39,243 nucleotides of DNA, from positions 1-39,243 of the forward strand of contig NZ_JACMYP010000050.1 in NCBI RefSeq assembly GCF_020889705.1. Reading direction: 5' to 3'. Both the position numbers and the translations under genes were made by a program. The notes below the pieces were generated by a model. That model ran no database searches. It saw only the letters and a list, made by a program, of their open reading frames with translations, and was not told where the DNA came from. Shown here one piece after another: positions 23,935 through 34,400 of the stretch. The DNA is from Bradyrhizobium altum (GTDB lineage Bacteria; Pseudomonadota; Alphaproteobacteria; Rhizobiales; Xanthobacteraceae). Position 1 is the first letter of the stretch, and each line of letters opens with the position of its first letter.

Positions 23935-25611
23935 ATGCTGAGGTGTCGGGGCTCGCAATTGCTCCAGGTGCGTCTCGCCATGTCCGGACAGGTGTCAGCT
24001 TCCCGCGGCCGAACGTTTTTGGCCGGAAAGATCGTCTTCAATTTCGGTCGGTCGGCCTTCGATTGCACGGTCCGGCAGCTCACCGATACGGGAGCGACCG
24101 TGGAACTCGAAAGCGTGGTTGGCATTCCCGATCAGGTCCAACTGTTGATTGTCGGCACCAATCAGGTGAGGCCATGCAAACGGCTGTGGCAATCGGACCG
24201 CCAGCTCGGCCTGGTGTTTGAGGCGCAGCAGGCGAGCGCTGCGGCTCCCGCGCCTGCCGCTGCCGTGCCTGCCGCTCCTGCGCCATCAGCCATCATGGAG
24301 CGGCGCAGCGGCGACATTCTGCGCGGGCACATGCTGGCGCTGCGCGCAGCGCTCGATCAGATCCCGGTCGGCATCCTGCTTTTGGACGCGGAGCTGAAAG
24401 CCCTCTTCATCAACCGCGCGTTCCGGAACATGTGGCAGCTTCCGGACGCGGTTGCCGACCGCAATCCCAGCTTCACCGATCTGATGCATCACGGCTGCAA
24501 GACCATGGCCTATGAGCAGCCGGCTGAGCAGCTTCAAGCCTATGTTGCCGAACGCGTCCGCCTCGTGAGCGCCGGGGATGCAAATCCGATCGATCTCAGG
24601 CGCAGCAATGGCGATGTGGTTCGGTGTCAGTGCACGCCGCTGCCCGACGGCGGCCGGATGGTGAGCTACACGCCCGTGACCGACATCGTGCGCGCATCTG
24701 ACAAGTTGAAGGTGCTGACCGGCGCCCTCGAGAACGTGGAGGACGGCGTCGTCCTGCTTGATCGCGATCTCAATGTGATTTTCCTCAACCGGAGAATGCG
24801 GGAATTCTGGGAGGTGAGCGAGGAGGAGGTTGCGCGGCATCCGGCATACGTCACGCTTCTCACGCGCAGCCGCCGGGCAGTCCCGACGGGCTCGACCCCG
24901 GAGCAAATCAGAGCCTTCCCGGCGAAGCGGATCGCGGAGATCAAGGCGGGCGATCACAAGCGCGACGTCCAGACGCCTGATGGCCGCAACATCAGGATCC
25001 ATTGCTCGACGATGGCGAACGGCGGCCGAATGCTGACCTTTGTCGACGTGACCGATCTTGTCGGTAATGCGCGACAGCTCGAGGTGCTCGCGACCACCGA
25101 TCCGCTCACCGGACTGTTCAACCGCAGGCAGTTCCTGACGACGCTGGACGCGGAGTGGAGCCGGTTCCAGCGCTACTATCGCTCCGTCTCCGTGCTGATG
25201 GTCGATATCGATTACTTCAAGAGCATCAATGACCGGCTCGGTCATGCGGCCGGCGACGAGGCCATCAAGGCCGTTGCCGAGATCTGCATTCGCGGCAAAC
25301 GCAAGTCCGACGTCGTCGGACGTGTCGGAGGCGAGGAGTTCGCGGTTCTACTGCCGGAAACGACATTGTCGCGCGCCCGGACCGTCGCCGAGCGCATTCG
25401 CAAGAGGGCGGAAGGGTTGGCATTGGCGGCGGATGGTCGTCCGGTGCGACTGACGGTAAGCATTGGCGTTGCCGAGGCCCTCACCAGCATGCCCGGGATC
25501 GACGCGCTGATGAAGGCCGCCGATGCCGCGCTCTACCAGGCCAAGGAGCACGGCCGGAATCGCGTCGAGTGCTGGGCGCCTCCGGCGCCACCAAAGCTGG
25601 CGGCCGAGTAG
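23935..25611 (+). CDS. Diguanylate cyclase with PilZ-like and two PAS-like domains
   Basis: The enzyme should make cyclic di-GMP from GTP. The 558-aa product reads: a PilZ-like beta-barrel (about 22-98), an Ala/Pro linker (100-118), a first PAS-type domain (about 133-250: LDQIPVGILLLDAELKALFIN), a second PAS-type domain (about 258-375: LENVEDGVVLLDRDLNVIFLN), and a GGDEF domain (about 384-545). Active-site GGEEF is at 465-469. The product-inhibition I-site RKSD (456-459) lies five residues before it, so feedback control is expected. No membrane segment is seen, so it is cytosolic. The ATG at 23935 is used; the ATG at 23980 is equally possible. The PilZ-like part lacks an obvious RxxxR, so c-di-GMP binding there is uncertain. 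Confidence 0.9.
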   Translation: MLRCRGSQLLQVRLAMSGQVSASRGRTFLAGKIVFNFGRSAFDCTVRQLTDTGATVELESVVGIPDQVQLLIVGTNQVRPCKRLWQSDRQLGLVFEAQQASAAAPAPAAAVPAAPAPSAIMERRSGDILRGHMLALRAALDQIPVGILLLDAELKALFINRAFRNMWQLPDAVADRNPSFTDLMHHGCKTMAYEQPAEQLQAYVAERVRLVSAGDANPIDLRRSNGDVVRCQCTPLPDGGRMVSYTPVTDIVRASDKLKVLTGALENVEDGVVLLDRDLNVIFLNRRMREFWEVSEEEVARHPAYVTLLTRSRRAVPTGSTPEQIRAFPAKRIAEIKAGDHKRDVQTPDGRNIRIHCSTMANGGRMLTFVDVTDLVGNARQLEVLATTDPLTGLFNRRQFLTTLDAEWSRFQRYYRSVSVLMVDIDYFKSINDRLGHAAGDEAIKAVAEICIRGKRKSDVVGRVGGEEFAVLLPETTLSRARTVAERIRKRAEGLALAADGRPVRLTVSIGVAEALTSMPGIDALMKAADAALYQAKEHGRNRVECWAPPAPPKLAAE

Positions 25612-25625
25612 CGACGTCTCGCCAT

Positions 25626-25746
25626 CGTCATTCCGGGGCGTGCGAAGCACGAGCCCGGAATCCATTGTGCCGCATTATTGGTGGAATGGATTCGGGCTCT
25701 CGCTTCACGAGCCGTCAGGTGCGCAATTGCGCACCGGGGAATGACG
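25626..25746. repeat. Palindromic intergenic repeat element
   Basis: CGTCATTCCGGGG at the left end and CCGGGGAATGACG at the right end are complementary, with inner arms CCGGAATCCATT and AATGGATTCGG. The 121-bp unit can fold into one long stem. It differs in sequence from the repeat at 16550-16634 but has the same design and position between genes. Confidence 0.78.
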
Positions 25747-26228
25747 GGAGGACAGCGGCGCGGCTCATACATCTGAGTTGCCCGACGGCGCAAGTCCCCG
25801 CAGTAGAAATATTTCGCTTTATCAGAAACGCAACTCCGTGAATGGTTTGACGGGTGGAGAGAGGCGCGTGCGTGCGATCGGCACCCGGCTTTCCCTGCGC
25901 GCTCTGTTTGAGGAGAGGGGCAATTCAATCCACAACTCGGACGAGTTCCGTCACGAGACGGCAGCTCCACGGCTATTTGGTCAGGTACGTGTCAGGTTCC
26001 CATAAGGACCGATAATACATGGTTGCCCGGGAGCCACGATTGTTGCGTCGTCGCAACAGTGAATCGACATTTAACCCTAAACACGGCCAGTCCGTAGTCG
26101 CGCCGCTTTTTAGCCACACCCTGACATGAAAGGATATTCACCTAGCTGAATAGCCAGCGCTCGCGGCGACGGGACTTTTGATCGGGTCCGGCGTTGTTGG
26201 AGGAAACAGCGCTGGGAACAGGGTCGCG
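25747..26228. other. Long intergenic region upstream of ilvD
   Basis: No gene is supported in these 480 bp. The segment about 25778-25840 (GACGGCGCAAGTCCCC, then GAAATATTTCGCTTTATCAG) looks like a scrap of another dispersed intergenic sequence; a short ORF through it is an artefact. The part from 26030 to 26150 is relatively AT-rich, contains TTGCGTCGTCGCAA (26040-26053), and probably holds the ilvD promoter and a long leader. Confidence 0.45.
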
Positions 26229-27953
26229 ATGGACGCCAAGACGAACATCAAGGGCAGGCTGCCGAGTCGTCACGTGACGGAAGGGCCCCAGCGCGCACCA
26301 CATCGGTCCTATCTCTATGCGATGGGGCTGACGACAACCCAGATTCATCAACCCTTTGTCGGCGTTGCTTCATGTTGGAATGAAGCGGCCCCCTGCAACA
26401 TCTCGCTGATGCGCCAGGCGCAGGCGGTGAAGAAGGGCGTGGCGTCCGCCGGCGGCACGCCGCGCGAGTTCTGCACCATCACCGTGACCGACGGCATCGC
26501 GATGGGCCATGACGGCATGCGCTCGTCGCTTCCGTCGCGCGAATGCATCGCCGATTCGGTCGAGCTGACCGTCCGCGGCCACTCCTATGATGCGCTGGTC
26601 GGGCTCGCCGGCTGCGACAAGTCGCTGCCGGGCATGATGATGGCGATGGCCCGCCTCAACGTGCCATCGATCTTCATCTATGGCGGCTCGATTTTGCCCG
26701 GCAACTTCCGCGGGCAGCCGGTGACCGTGCAGGACATGTTCGAGGCCGTCGGCAAGCACTCGGTCGGCGCCATGTCGGACGAGGACCTGGACGAAATCGA
26801 GCGGGTGGCGTGCCCGTCGGCCGGCGCCTGCGGCGCCCAATTCACCGCCAACACCATGGCGACCGTCTCCGAGGCGATCGGCCTCGCGCTCCCGTACTCG
26901 GCCGGGGCTCCGGCGCCTTACGAGATCCGCGACGCCTTCTGCTCTGCCGCCGGCGAGAAGGTGATGGAGCTGATCGAGAAGAACATCCGGCCCCGCGACA
27001 TCGTCACCCGGGAAGCCCTTGAAAATGCTGCGGCCGTGGTTGCAGCCTCAGGTGGTTCGACCAATGCTGCGCTGCACCTGCCGGCGATCGCCCATGAGTG
27101 CGGCATCAAGTTCAATTTGTTCGACGTTGCCGAAATCTTCAAAAAGACTCCTTACGTCGCGGATTTGAAGCCGGGCGGCCGTTATGTTGCCAAAGACATG
27201 TTTGAAGTTGGCGGCATTCCGCTGCTGATGAAAACGCTGCTCGACAATGGCCACCTGCACGGGAATTGCCTGACCGTCACTGGCCGAACGATCGCCGAAA
27301 ACCTCAAAAGCGTGAAATGGAATCCGCACCAGGACGTGGTGCGGCCTGCCGACAATCCGATCACCGTGACAGGTGGCGTTGTCGGACTGAAGGGTAATCT
27401 CGCTCCGGAGGGTGCGATCGTGAAGGTCGCGGGAATGTCCAACCTGAGGTTTACCGGTCCGGCCCGGTGCTTCGACCGCGAGGAAGACGCCTTCGAGGCG
27501 GTGCAGAAGCGCACCTACAAGGAAGGCGAAGTGATTGTGATCCGCTACGAGGGACCGAAGGGCGGTCCCGGGATGCGGGAGATGCTGGCGACCACGGCGG
27601 CGCTGACCGGGCAGGGGATGGGCGGCAAGATTGCCCTGATCACCGATGGCCGGTTCTCCGGTGCCACCCGTGGCTTCTGCATCGGCCATATTGGACCTGA
27701 AGCGGCCGTCGGCGGGCCGATCGGGTTGTTGCAAGACGGCGACATCATCGAGATCGATGCGGTCGCCGGCACCCTTAACGTAAATTTGAGCGACGCCGAA
27801 CTCGCAAATCGTAAGACCAAATGGGCCCCTCGCGCGACGAACCATACATCTGGTGCGCTGTGGAAGTACGCCGAGCAAGTGGGGCCGGCGGTGGATGGCG
27901 CAGTCACCCATCCGGGTGGCGCGTACGAGAAACAGTGTTATGCGGACGTTTAA
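26229..27953 (+). CDS. ilvD: Dihydroxy-acid dehydratase
   Basis: IlvD dehydrates 2,3-dihydroxy-isovalerate and 2,3-dihydroxy-3-methylvalerate to the keto acids that precede valine, leucine and isoleucine. The 574-aa product is full length. Likely cluster-binding cysteines are C49 ([13 protein letters not shown]), C129 ([10 protein letters not shown], next to the Lys expected to help bind Mg) and C201 ([15 protein letters not shown]). [11 protein letters not shown] near 87 and [14 protein letters not shown] near the C-terminus are family hallmarks. These residues and the overall wording distinguish it from 6-phosphogluconate dehydratase. The ATG at 26229 is used rather than the frame-open 26178. 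Its last 14 bp overlap the start of the next gene. Confidence 0.95.
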   Translation: MDAKTNIKGRLPSRHVTEGPQRAPHRSYLYAMGLTTTQIHQPFVGVASCWNEAAPCNISLMRQAQAVKKGVASAGGTPREFCTITVTDGIAMGHDGMRSSLPSRECIADSVELTVRGHSYDALVGLAGCDKSLPGMMMAMARLNVPSIFIYGGSILPGNFRGQPVTVQDMFEAVGKHSVGAMSDEDLDEIERVACPSAGACGAQFTANTMATVSEAIGLALPYSAGAPAPYEIRDAFCSAAGEKVMELIEKNIRPRDIVTREALENAAAVVAASGGSTNAALHLPAIAHECGIKFNLFDVAEIFKKTPYVADLKPGGRYVAKDMFEVGGIPLLMKTLLDNGHLHGNCLTVTGRTIAENLKSVKWNPHQDVVRPADNPITVTGGVVGLKGNLAPEGAIVKVAGMSNLRFTGPARCFDREEDAFEAVQKRTYKEGEVIVIRYEGPKGGPGMREMLATTAALTGQGMGGKIALITDGRFSGATRGFCIGHIGPEAAVGGPIGLLQDGDIIEIDAVAGTLNVNLSDAELANRKTKWAPRATNHTSGALWKYAEQVGPAVDGAVTHPGGAYEKQCYADV

Positions 27954-28776
27954 GCGTGCGATATTTGCGTTTGCGTTAGGGGCCATTCCGGTGGCGGGCC
28001 CCGGATTCGGCTTCGACGGCGCCCCGGTCAGCCCCCAGGATACCGTTCTTCCGGTGGTCGCTCCGCAGCCCGGCACGGCCGGTGCCCTGAAGCGGGCCGC
28101 CACGCCGGTGGCCCCTGCGGCGACCTCGCCGACCTCCTCCTTCAGCACGCTGCAGTACCAGGCCGAGGGCGGTCACCCGGTGGCGCAGTGGAAGCTCGGC
28201 AAGATGTACGCCGAGGGCGACGGCGTCATCCAGGACGACATGCGCGCCTTCGAGTATTTCAGCCGGATCGCCAATGCGCATGCCGAGGACTCGCCGTCGG
28301 CGCCGCAGGCCTCGATCGTGGCCAACGCCTTCGTGGCGCTCGGCCGCTATTATCTGAGCGGCATTCCCAATTCCAAGGTCAAGGCGGACACCGAACGGGC
28401 ACGGGAGATGTTCTCCTATGCCGCGTCCTATTTCGGCAATGCCGACGCCCAGTACGACCTTGCCCGGCTTTACCTGAAGACGCCGGACGCCTCGCGGGAC
28501 GATTTCCGCTATGGCGCGCGCTGGCTCGGGCTTGCCGCCCAGAAGGGCCAGCATCAGGCGCAGGCGCTACTTGGTCAGATGCTGTTCAACGGCGACCGGC
28601 TGCCGCCGCAGCGGGCCCGCGGCCTGATGTGGCTGACCCTGGCGCGCGACAGCGCGACGCCGGAAGAGGCCTGGATCAAGGAAAGCTACAATCGGGCGAT
28701 CACCAAGGCTTCCGAAGACGACCGCGCGATGGCGCTGCAGATGCTCGAGCACTGGGTGCAGGGTCGTCGCGATTAG
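27940..28776 (+). CDS. Exported Sel1-repeat protein, ExoR-like
   Basis: The 278-aa product has an N-terminal signal peptide (about 1-23, [20 protein letters not shown]) and a Pro/Ala linker. Sel1-type helical repeats follow: [61 protein letters not shown] and [31 protein letters not shown]. The length, export signal and repeat wording closely match ExoR, the rhizobial periplasmic protein that restrains the ExoS-ChvI two-component system controlling exopolysaccharide and motility. No exoS/chvI is in the window, so orthology is likely but unproven. The ATG lies inside the ilvD 3' end (14-bp overlap), implying co-expression. Confidence 0.8.
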   Translation: MRTFKRAIFAFALGAIPVAGPGFGFDGAPVSPQDTVLPVVAPQPGTAGALKRAATPVAPAATSPTSSFSTLQYQAEGGHPVAQWKLGKMYAEGDGVIQDDMRAFEYFSRIANAHAEDSPSAPQASIVANAFVALGRYYLSGIPNSKVKADTERAREMFSYAASYFGNADAQYDLARLYLKTPDASRDDFRYGARWLGLAAQKGQHQAQALLGQMLFNGDRLPPQRARGLMWLTLARDSATPEEAWIKESYNRAITKASEDDRAMALQMLEHWVQGRRD

Positions 28777-28813
28777 AGGCCGCCGGGATTGATATTCCTC
28801 GCGGCCGGCGGGC

Positions 28814-29611
28814 TCAGGCGGTCTCGAAATCGAGATCGGCCCAGACCGGGACATGGTCGGACGGCTTCTCCCAGGCGCGGACATAGCTGTCGATCCCGAC
28901 ATCGATCAGCCGGTCGCTGGCCTGCGGCGACATCAGCAGATGGTCGATGCGCAGGCCCCAGTTCTTCTGCCAGGCGCCGGCTTGGTAGTCCCAGAAGGTG
29001 TACTGACCCGGCTCGTCATTGACCGCGCGCAGCGCATCGGTGAGGCCGAGGCCGAGCAGCGACTGGAAGGCCTCGCGGGTCGCAGGGCGGAACAGGGCAT
29101 CGTCGGTCCAGGCGGCCGGATTGTAGACGTCGCGGGCCGCCGGAATGACATTGAAGTCGCCGGCCAGGATCAGCGGCTCCTCGGCCTTAAGCCGTTCCCG
29201 TGTGTACTCAAGAAGCCGCGACATCCATTTGAGCTTGTACGGATATTTGTCGGTATTGGCAGGGTTGCCATTGGGCAGATAAAGGCACGCGACCCGCACC
29301 ACGCCTTGCTTCAGCGTGACGACGCCTTCGAGGAAACGGGCGTGGGCGTCCTCGTCGTCGCCGGCGAGGCCCGACTTGGTCTCGTCGAACGGCAGCTTGG
29401 AAAGCAGCGCCACGCCGTTGAAGGTCTTCTGGCCGTGGGTGACGACATTATATCCGAGCGCCTCGACCTCGAGCCGCGGAAACGCGTCGTCGACGCATTT
29501 GATCTCCTGCAGGCAGACGATGTCGGGGGAACACTCCTTCAGCCAAGCGACCAGAAGTTCGATCCGTTGCCGGACCGAGTTGACGTTCCAGGTCGCGATG
29601 CGAACTGCCAT
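28814..29611 (-). CDS. xth: Exodeoxyribonuclease III
   Basis: This Mg-dependent enzyme cuts DNA at abasic sites and removes 3' blocks in base excision repair. The 265-aa product has all endonuclease/exonuclease/phosphatase family motifs: TWNVNSVRQR at 7-16, LQEIKCVDDAFP with the metal-binding Glu at about 36, LYLPNGNP at about 110, GDFNVIP at about 149, WGLRIDHLL at about 218 and the terminal catalytic SDHVPVW. The ATG at 29609-29611 gives the usual family start MAVRIATWNVNSVR. It lies 35 bp after the GNAT gene on the same strand, likely in one transcript, and is convergent with the ExoR-like gene. Confidence 0.95.
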   Translation of the reverse strand: MAVRIATWNVNSVRQRIELLVAWLKECSPDIVCLQEIKCVDDAFPRLEVEALGYNVVTHGQKTFNGVALLSKLPFDETKSGLAGDDEDAHARFLEGVVTLKQGVVRVACLYLPNGNPANTDKYPYKLKWMSRLLEYTRERLKAEEPLILAGDFNVIPAARDVYNPAAWTDDALFRPATREAFQSLLGLGLTDALRAVNDEPGQYTFWDYQAGAWQKNWGLRIDHLLMSPQASDRLIDVGIDSYVRAWEKPSDHVPVWADLDFETA

Positions 29612-29646
29612 CGGAAGTCCTCTGTTTATGGGAGCGCTTGGGTGAA

Positions 29647-30084
29647 CTAGCGCCCCGCTTGGATCAAGCGTTTCCGCATCTCGACGTGTGGGATGCCGGC
29701 CTCCTCGAATTCCTCGCCGATCCGCTCGAAGCCGACGCGTGCGTAGAACCGCTCTGCGTGTGTCTGCGCGTTGAGGATTAGCTCCGGATAGCCGAGTTCG
29801 GCCGCCTTGGCCATCAGCGCATCCAGCACGCGGGCGCCCATGCCCGTGCCGCGCGCCGCCTTGAGCACCGCCATCCGGCCGATATGGCCGTCGGGCAACA
29901 ACCGGCCCGTCGCCACGGCGGTGCCGTCTTCGGCAAACGCCAGGGCATGCCAGCTCGACACGTCCATTTCGTCCCATTCAAGTTCCGCCGGAACGCCCTG
30001 TTCTTCGACAAAGACGCTGTAGCGGATGGCACCGGAGCGTTCGCGGGCTTCTTCCCAGGTGCAGACGCGGACGGAGATGGACAT
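29647..30084 (-). CDS. GNAT family N-acetyltransferase
   Basis: The 145-aa product has the GNAT acetyl-CoA binding core: the VATGRLLPDGHIGRMAVLKA strand, the pyrophosphate loop ARGTGMGARVLDALM (the Q/RxxGxG/A pattern), and ELILNAQTHAERFYARVGFERIGEEF toward the C-terminus. The early segment IRYSVFVEEQGVP is typical of the ElaA/YjcF-like branch of GNAT enzymes, whose substrates are mostly unknown. The ATG at 30082-30084 is used; the frame is open further upstream without family sequence. It precedes xth by 35 bp, which suggests co-transcription rather than a shared pathway. Confidence 0.88.
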   Translation of the reverse strand: MSISVRVCTWEEARERSGAIRYSVFVEEQGVPAELEWDEMDVSSWHALAFAEDGTAVATGRLLPDGHIGRMAVLKAARGTGMGARVLDALMAKAAELGYPELILNAQTHAERFYARVGFERIGEEFEEAGIPHVEMRKRLIQAGR

Positions 30085-30329
30085 CAGGGGGATTCGAAAC
30101 ATTCGATCTGGAGGCGAAAGGTAGCGCGATTGCCCGCCCGTATGCCGAATTTCCAGCAGTGCGGATGCGAATGACCGGGATTGAAGCCGCAGGATTTTAC
30201 TTAGGTGGCATACCATGGGCGATCCGCCTGTGCTAACCCTCACCGGAAACAAGGCGTAACAATTGCCGATGGGGGAGTTGCGAAGCGTCCCGGCCCTGAA
30301 GGGAAGCGGGCGGCGCACGTGCAAGACCT

Positions 30330-31463
30330 ATGAAAAAACGGAATTTGGTTCTGACTGTCGCTGTTCTCGGCATTGCGGCTGGGGCGGCTTACATGACCCG
30401 CGCTTCATGGATGGGTGGCGGTGCCGCCACCGCGCAGGGGACGCCGCGGCCGCGCGTGGTCTCGGTGGATCTCGCCAAGGCCGAACGCAAATCGGTGCCG
30501 GTCGATGTCGACGCGATCGGACAGGTCACGCCGATCTCCAGCGTGGCGCTGAAGTCGCGGCTGGAGACCACCATCGTCTCGGTGCATTTCGAGGACGGCG
30601 CCAAGGTCAATGAGGGCGACCTGCTGTTCACGCTCGACGCGCGGCAGATCGACGCCCAGATCGAGCAGGCCGAGGGCGTCCTGGCCCGCGACCAGGCCCA
30701 GCTCGAGGGCGCGCAGCGCGACCTGCGCCGCTACACCGAGCTGGTCGGCAAGGGCGCGACCACGCAAGTCAACCTCGACAACGCCAAGACCCAGTCCGAC
30801 GTCCTGATCGGCACCATCAAGGCCGACCAGTTCGCGCTGGAAAATCTCCGCGTCCAGAAGAGCTACACCGTGATCCGCGCGCCGTTCGCGGGCCGGATCA
30901 GCGCCGCCAACGTCAAGGTCGGAAACTTCGTCCGTCCCGCCGACACCCAGCCGCTGGCCGTCATCAACCAGATGGCGCCGGTCTATGTCACCTTCGCCAT
31001 TCCCCAGCGTGCGCTGGTCGATTTGCGCGACGCCATGGGGAAGGACGATCCCAAGGTGATCGCGACCATTCCCGGCCACCAGCGCTCCGAGAGTGGCAAG
31101 GTCGCGATGGTCGAGAACGCCGTCGACGCGACCACCGGCATGGTGACGGTGCGCGGCATCATGAACAATGCCAGCGAGACGCTGTGGCCCGGCACCATCG
31201 TGCAAACCAAGCTGATCATCCGCAGCGAAGATGCGGTCGTGGTGCCGACGGTCGCGGTCCAGCGCAGCCAGAACGGCAATTTCGTCTTCGTCGTCCAGGA
31301 CGGCGTCGCCAAGGTCCGGCCGGTCAAGGTCGATCGCACCTTCCAGGGCAGCTCGGTGATCTCTGACGGATTGGCGGGCGATGAAAGCATCGTCGTCGAC
31401 GGCCAGCTGCTGCTGTCGGAGGGATCGCGGGTTGAGCTGCGGGCGCGCAAGGCCGGAGCCTGA
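30330..31463 (+). CDS. RND efflux periplasmic adaptor subunit (HlyD/MFP family)
   Basis: Adaptors of this family link an inner-membrane RND pump to an outer-membrane channel. The 377-aa product starts MKKRN followed by one hydrophobic segment (6-22) that acts as an anchor or signal. After it come a barrel-sandwich lipoyl half (VALKSRLETTIVSVHFEDGAKVNEGDLLFTLD), a helical hairpin (about 106-165), the second lipoyl half (VIRAPFAGRISAANVKVGNFV), a beta-barrel (about 205-290) and a membrane-proximal domain. No lipobox Cys is seen. The pump gene starts 3 bp after the stop, so both form an operon. The substrate is not predictable. Confidence 0.92.
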   Translation: MKKRNLVLTVAVLGIAAGAAYMTRASWMGGGAATAQGTPRPRVVSVDLAKAERKSVPVDVDAIGQVTPISSVALKSRLETTIVSVHFEDGAKVNEGDLLFTLDARQIDAQIEQAEGVLARDQAQLEGAQRDLRRYTELVGKGATTQVNLDNAKTQSDVLIGTIKADQFALENLRVQKSYTVIRAPFAGRISAANVKVGNFVRPADTQPLAVINQMAPVYVTFAIPQRALVDLRDAMGKDDPKVIATIPGHQRSESGKVAMVENAVDATTGMVTVRGIMNNASETLWPGTIVQTKLIIRSEDAVVVPTVAVQRSQNGNFVFVVQDGVAKVRPVKVDRTFQGSSVISDGLAGDESIVVDGQLLLSEGSRVELRARKAGA

Positions 31464-31466
31464 CCG

Positions 31467-34400
31467 ATGACGCTGTCCGAGCTCTGCATCCGCCGCCCGG
31501 TCATGACGACGCTGATCACGGCGTCGATCATCGCATTCGGCGTGTTCGGCTTCCGCCTGCTGCCGGTCTCGGCGCTGCCCAAGGTGGACTTCCCGACCAT
31601 TGCGGTCACCGCCACGTTGCCGGGCGCCAGCGCGGACACCATGGCCGCCTCGGTCGCCGGCATCATCGAGCGTCAGCTCTCGACCATTGCCGGCATCTCC
31701 TCGATGTCCTCGAACTCCTCGCAGGGTACGAGCGTCATCACCATCCAGTTCGACCTCAACCGCAACATCGATGCCGCCGCGCTCGACGTGCAGACGGCGT
31801 TGACCATCGCGCAGCGCCGGCTGCCGATCGAGATGACGATCCCGCCGAGCTTCCGGAAGGTGAACCCGGCGGATTTCCCGGTGCTGTTCGTCTCGCTGGG
31901 GTCGGCGACGCTGCCGCTGTCGGCGGTCAATGAATATGGCGACATCACTATCGGGCAGGCGCTGTCGCAGCTGCCCGGCGTCGCCCAGGTGCTGATCTAC
32001 GGCGCGCAGAAATTTGCGATCCGCGTTCAGGCGGATCCGGAGGCCGCCGCTGCCCGCGGCGTCTCGATGGAGGACATCCGCGCCGCGGTGTCGCGCGCCA
32101 ATTCCTCGACCCCGGTCGGCACGCTGAACGGCCCGATGCAGGACGTCGCGCTGCAGGCCTCCGGCCAGATGGACAAGGCGGCCGACTACCGCCAGATCTA
32201 TGTCGCCTGGCGCAACGGCTCGCCGGTTCGCCTCGACGAGATTGCCAAGGTCTACGACAGCGTCGAGAACGACAAGATCGCGACCTGGATGAACGACGAG
32301 CGGGCGATTGTGCTCGCAATCCAGAAACAGCCAGACGCCAACACCGTGGCGGTCGTCGATGCCGTGCTGGCGAAATTGCCGTCGCTGCGCGCCGCGATCC
32401 CGCCCTCCGTGACCATGCAGGTTATGATGGATCGCTCGGTCTCGATCCGGCAGGCGGTCAGCGACGTCGAGGAGACCCTGCTGATCGCGATCGCGCTGGT
32501 GATCCTCGTGATCTTCCTGTTCCTGCGCTCGGCGTCGGCGACCTTCATTCCGGCGCTGGCGGTGCCGATCTCGCTGTTCGGCACTTGTGCGGCGATGTAC
32601 GCGCTGGATTACTCGATCAACAACATGACGCTGCTGGCGCTGACGCTCTCGGTCGGCTTCGTGGTCGACGACGCCATCGTCATGCTGGAGAACATCGTCC
32701 GCCATATCGAGCACGGCATGAAGCCGTTCGAGGCAGCGCTGAAGGGCGCCCGCGAGATCGGCTTTACCATCATCTCAATCACCTTCTCGCTGATCGCCGT
32801 GTTCATCCCGGTGCTGCTGATGGGCGGCATCGTCGGCCGCGTGTTCCGCGAATTCGCCGTCACGATCTCGGTTGCGATCATCGTGTCCGGATTCGTGTCG
32901 CTGACCTTGACGCCGATGCTGTGCGCCCGCGTGCTGCGCGCGCATGACGCGACCAAGCGGCCGAACATCGTATTGCGGGCGTTCGAGGCGATGTTCGAGG
33001 CCTGGCTGCGGGCCTATGAATGGGTGCTGGACTGGGTGCTGGCCAAGAAAGCGCTGATGCTGCTGGTGACGCTCGCGACGCTCGGCGGCACCATCTATCT
33101 CTACATGATCGTGCCGAAGGGCTTCTTCCCGCAGGAGGACACCGGCTTTCTGATCGGCGTGACGGAAGCTGCGACCGATACCTCGTTCGAGGCGATGAAG
33201 GTGCGCCAGCAGGCGCTGGTCGAGGTGATGCGGACCGATCCGGCGATCGATTACATCAATTCCACGGTCGGCTCCGGCGGTCCCAATCCGACCACCAATT
33301 ACGGCCGCTTGTTCATCGCGCTGAAGCCGCAGAAGACTCGCGACAACGCCGCCGTGGTGATTGGCCGCCTCAGGCAGAAGGCGCGCGAAATCCCGGGCAT
33401 GCAGGCGTTCTTCCAGAGCGTCCAGAACCTCAACATCGGCGGGCGTATCTCCAAGAGCCAGTATCAGTATGTGATGCAGAGCGGCGATACCGAGTCGCTG
33501 TACCGGCTGGCGCCCGAGATGCGCGACAAGATCGAGAAGATCGCAGGGCTCCTCGACGTCACCACCGATCTCTACATCAAGAACCCGCAGATGACGGTCG
33601 ACATCGACCGCGAGAAGGCGGCGGTCTACGGCATCACCGTCGACCAGGTGCGCAACCAGCTCTACAACGCATACGGTTCGCGGCAGGTCGGGACCATCTA
33701 CATGCCGTCGAACGACTACCAGATCATCCTGGAGGTGCAGCCGCAGTTCCGCGTCGACCCGTCCGATCTCTCGAAGCTCTACATGAAGACCGCGAATGGG
33801 CAGACCATTCCGCTGGATGCGGTAGCGCGGCTGGTGCCGACGGTCGGGCCGCTGCAGATCAACCACCAGGGCCAGCAGCCGGCGGTGACGATCTCGTTCA
33901 ATCTCGCGCCCGGCAATTCGCTCGGCTACGCGGTCGACAAGATCACCGAGCTCGAGCAGACCGCGAATTTGCCGCCGACGATCGCGACCGGATTCTCCGG
34001 CACCGCGCAGGTGTTCCAGGATTCGCTGCGCGGGCAGGGTGTCCTGATCCTCGCCGCCGTGTTCGCGGCCTTCGTGATCCTCGGCATTCTCTACGAGAGC
34101 TTCATCCATCCGATCACCATCATCTCCGGCCTGCCGTCGGCCGGCATCGGCGCGATCCTGACGCTGATGCTGTTCGGGATGGAGCTGTCTGTCATCGCGA
34201 TGATCGGCATCGTGATGCTGGTCGGCATCGTCAAAAAGAACGCGATCATGATGGTCGATTTCGCGCTGGAGCGCCGCCGCGTCGGCCTCAGCGCCGAGCA
34301 CGCGATCCGCGAGGCGGCGCTGCTGCGCTTCCGCCCGATCATGATGACGACGTTCGCGGCGATCTTCGGCACGCTGCCGATCGCGCTCGGAGCGGGCGCC

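Noticed and set aside
25778..26005. Short plus-strand ORFs upstream of ilvD
   Set aside because: They run through a presumed dispersed intergenic sequence and lack ribosome binding sites and motifs.
30405..34301. Very long antisense frames (769 and 508 residues) opposite the RND genes
   Set aside because: They are Arg/His/Asp-rich mirror frames produced by high third-position GC of the real pump genes, without recognisable domains.
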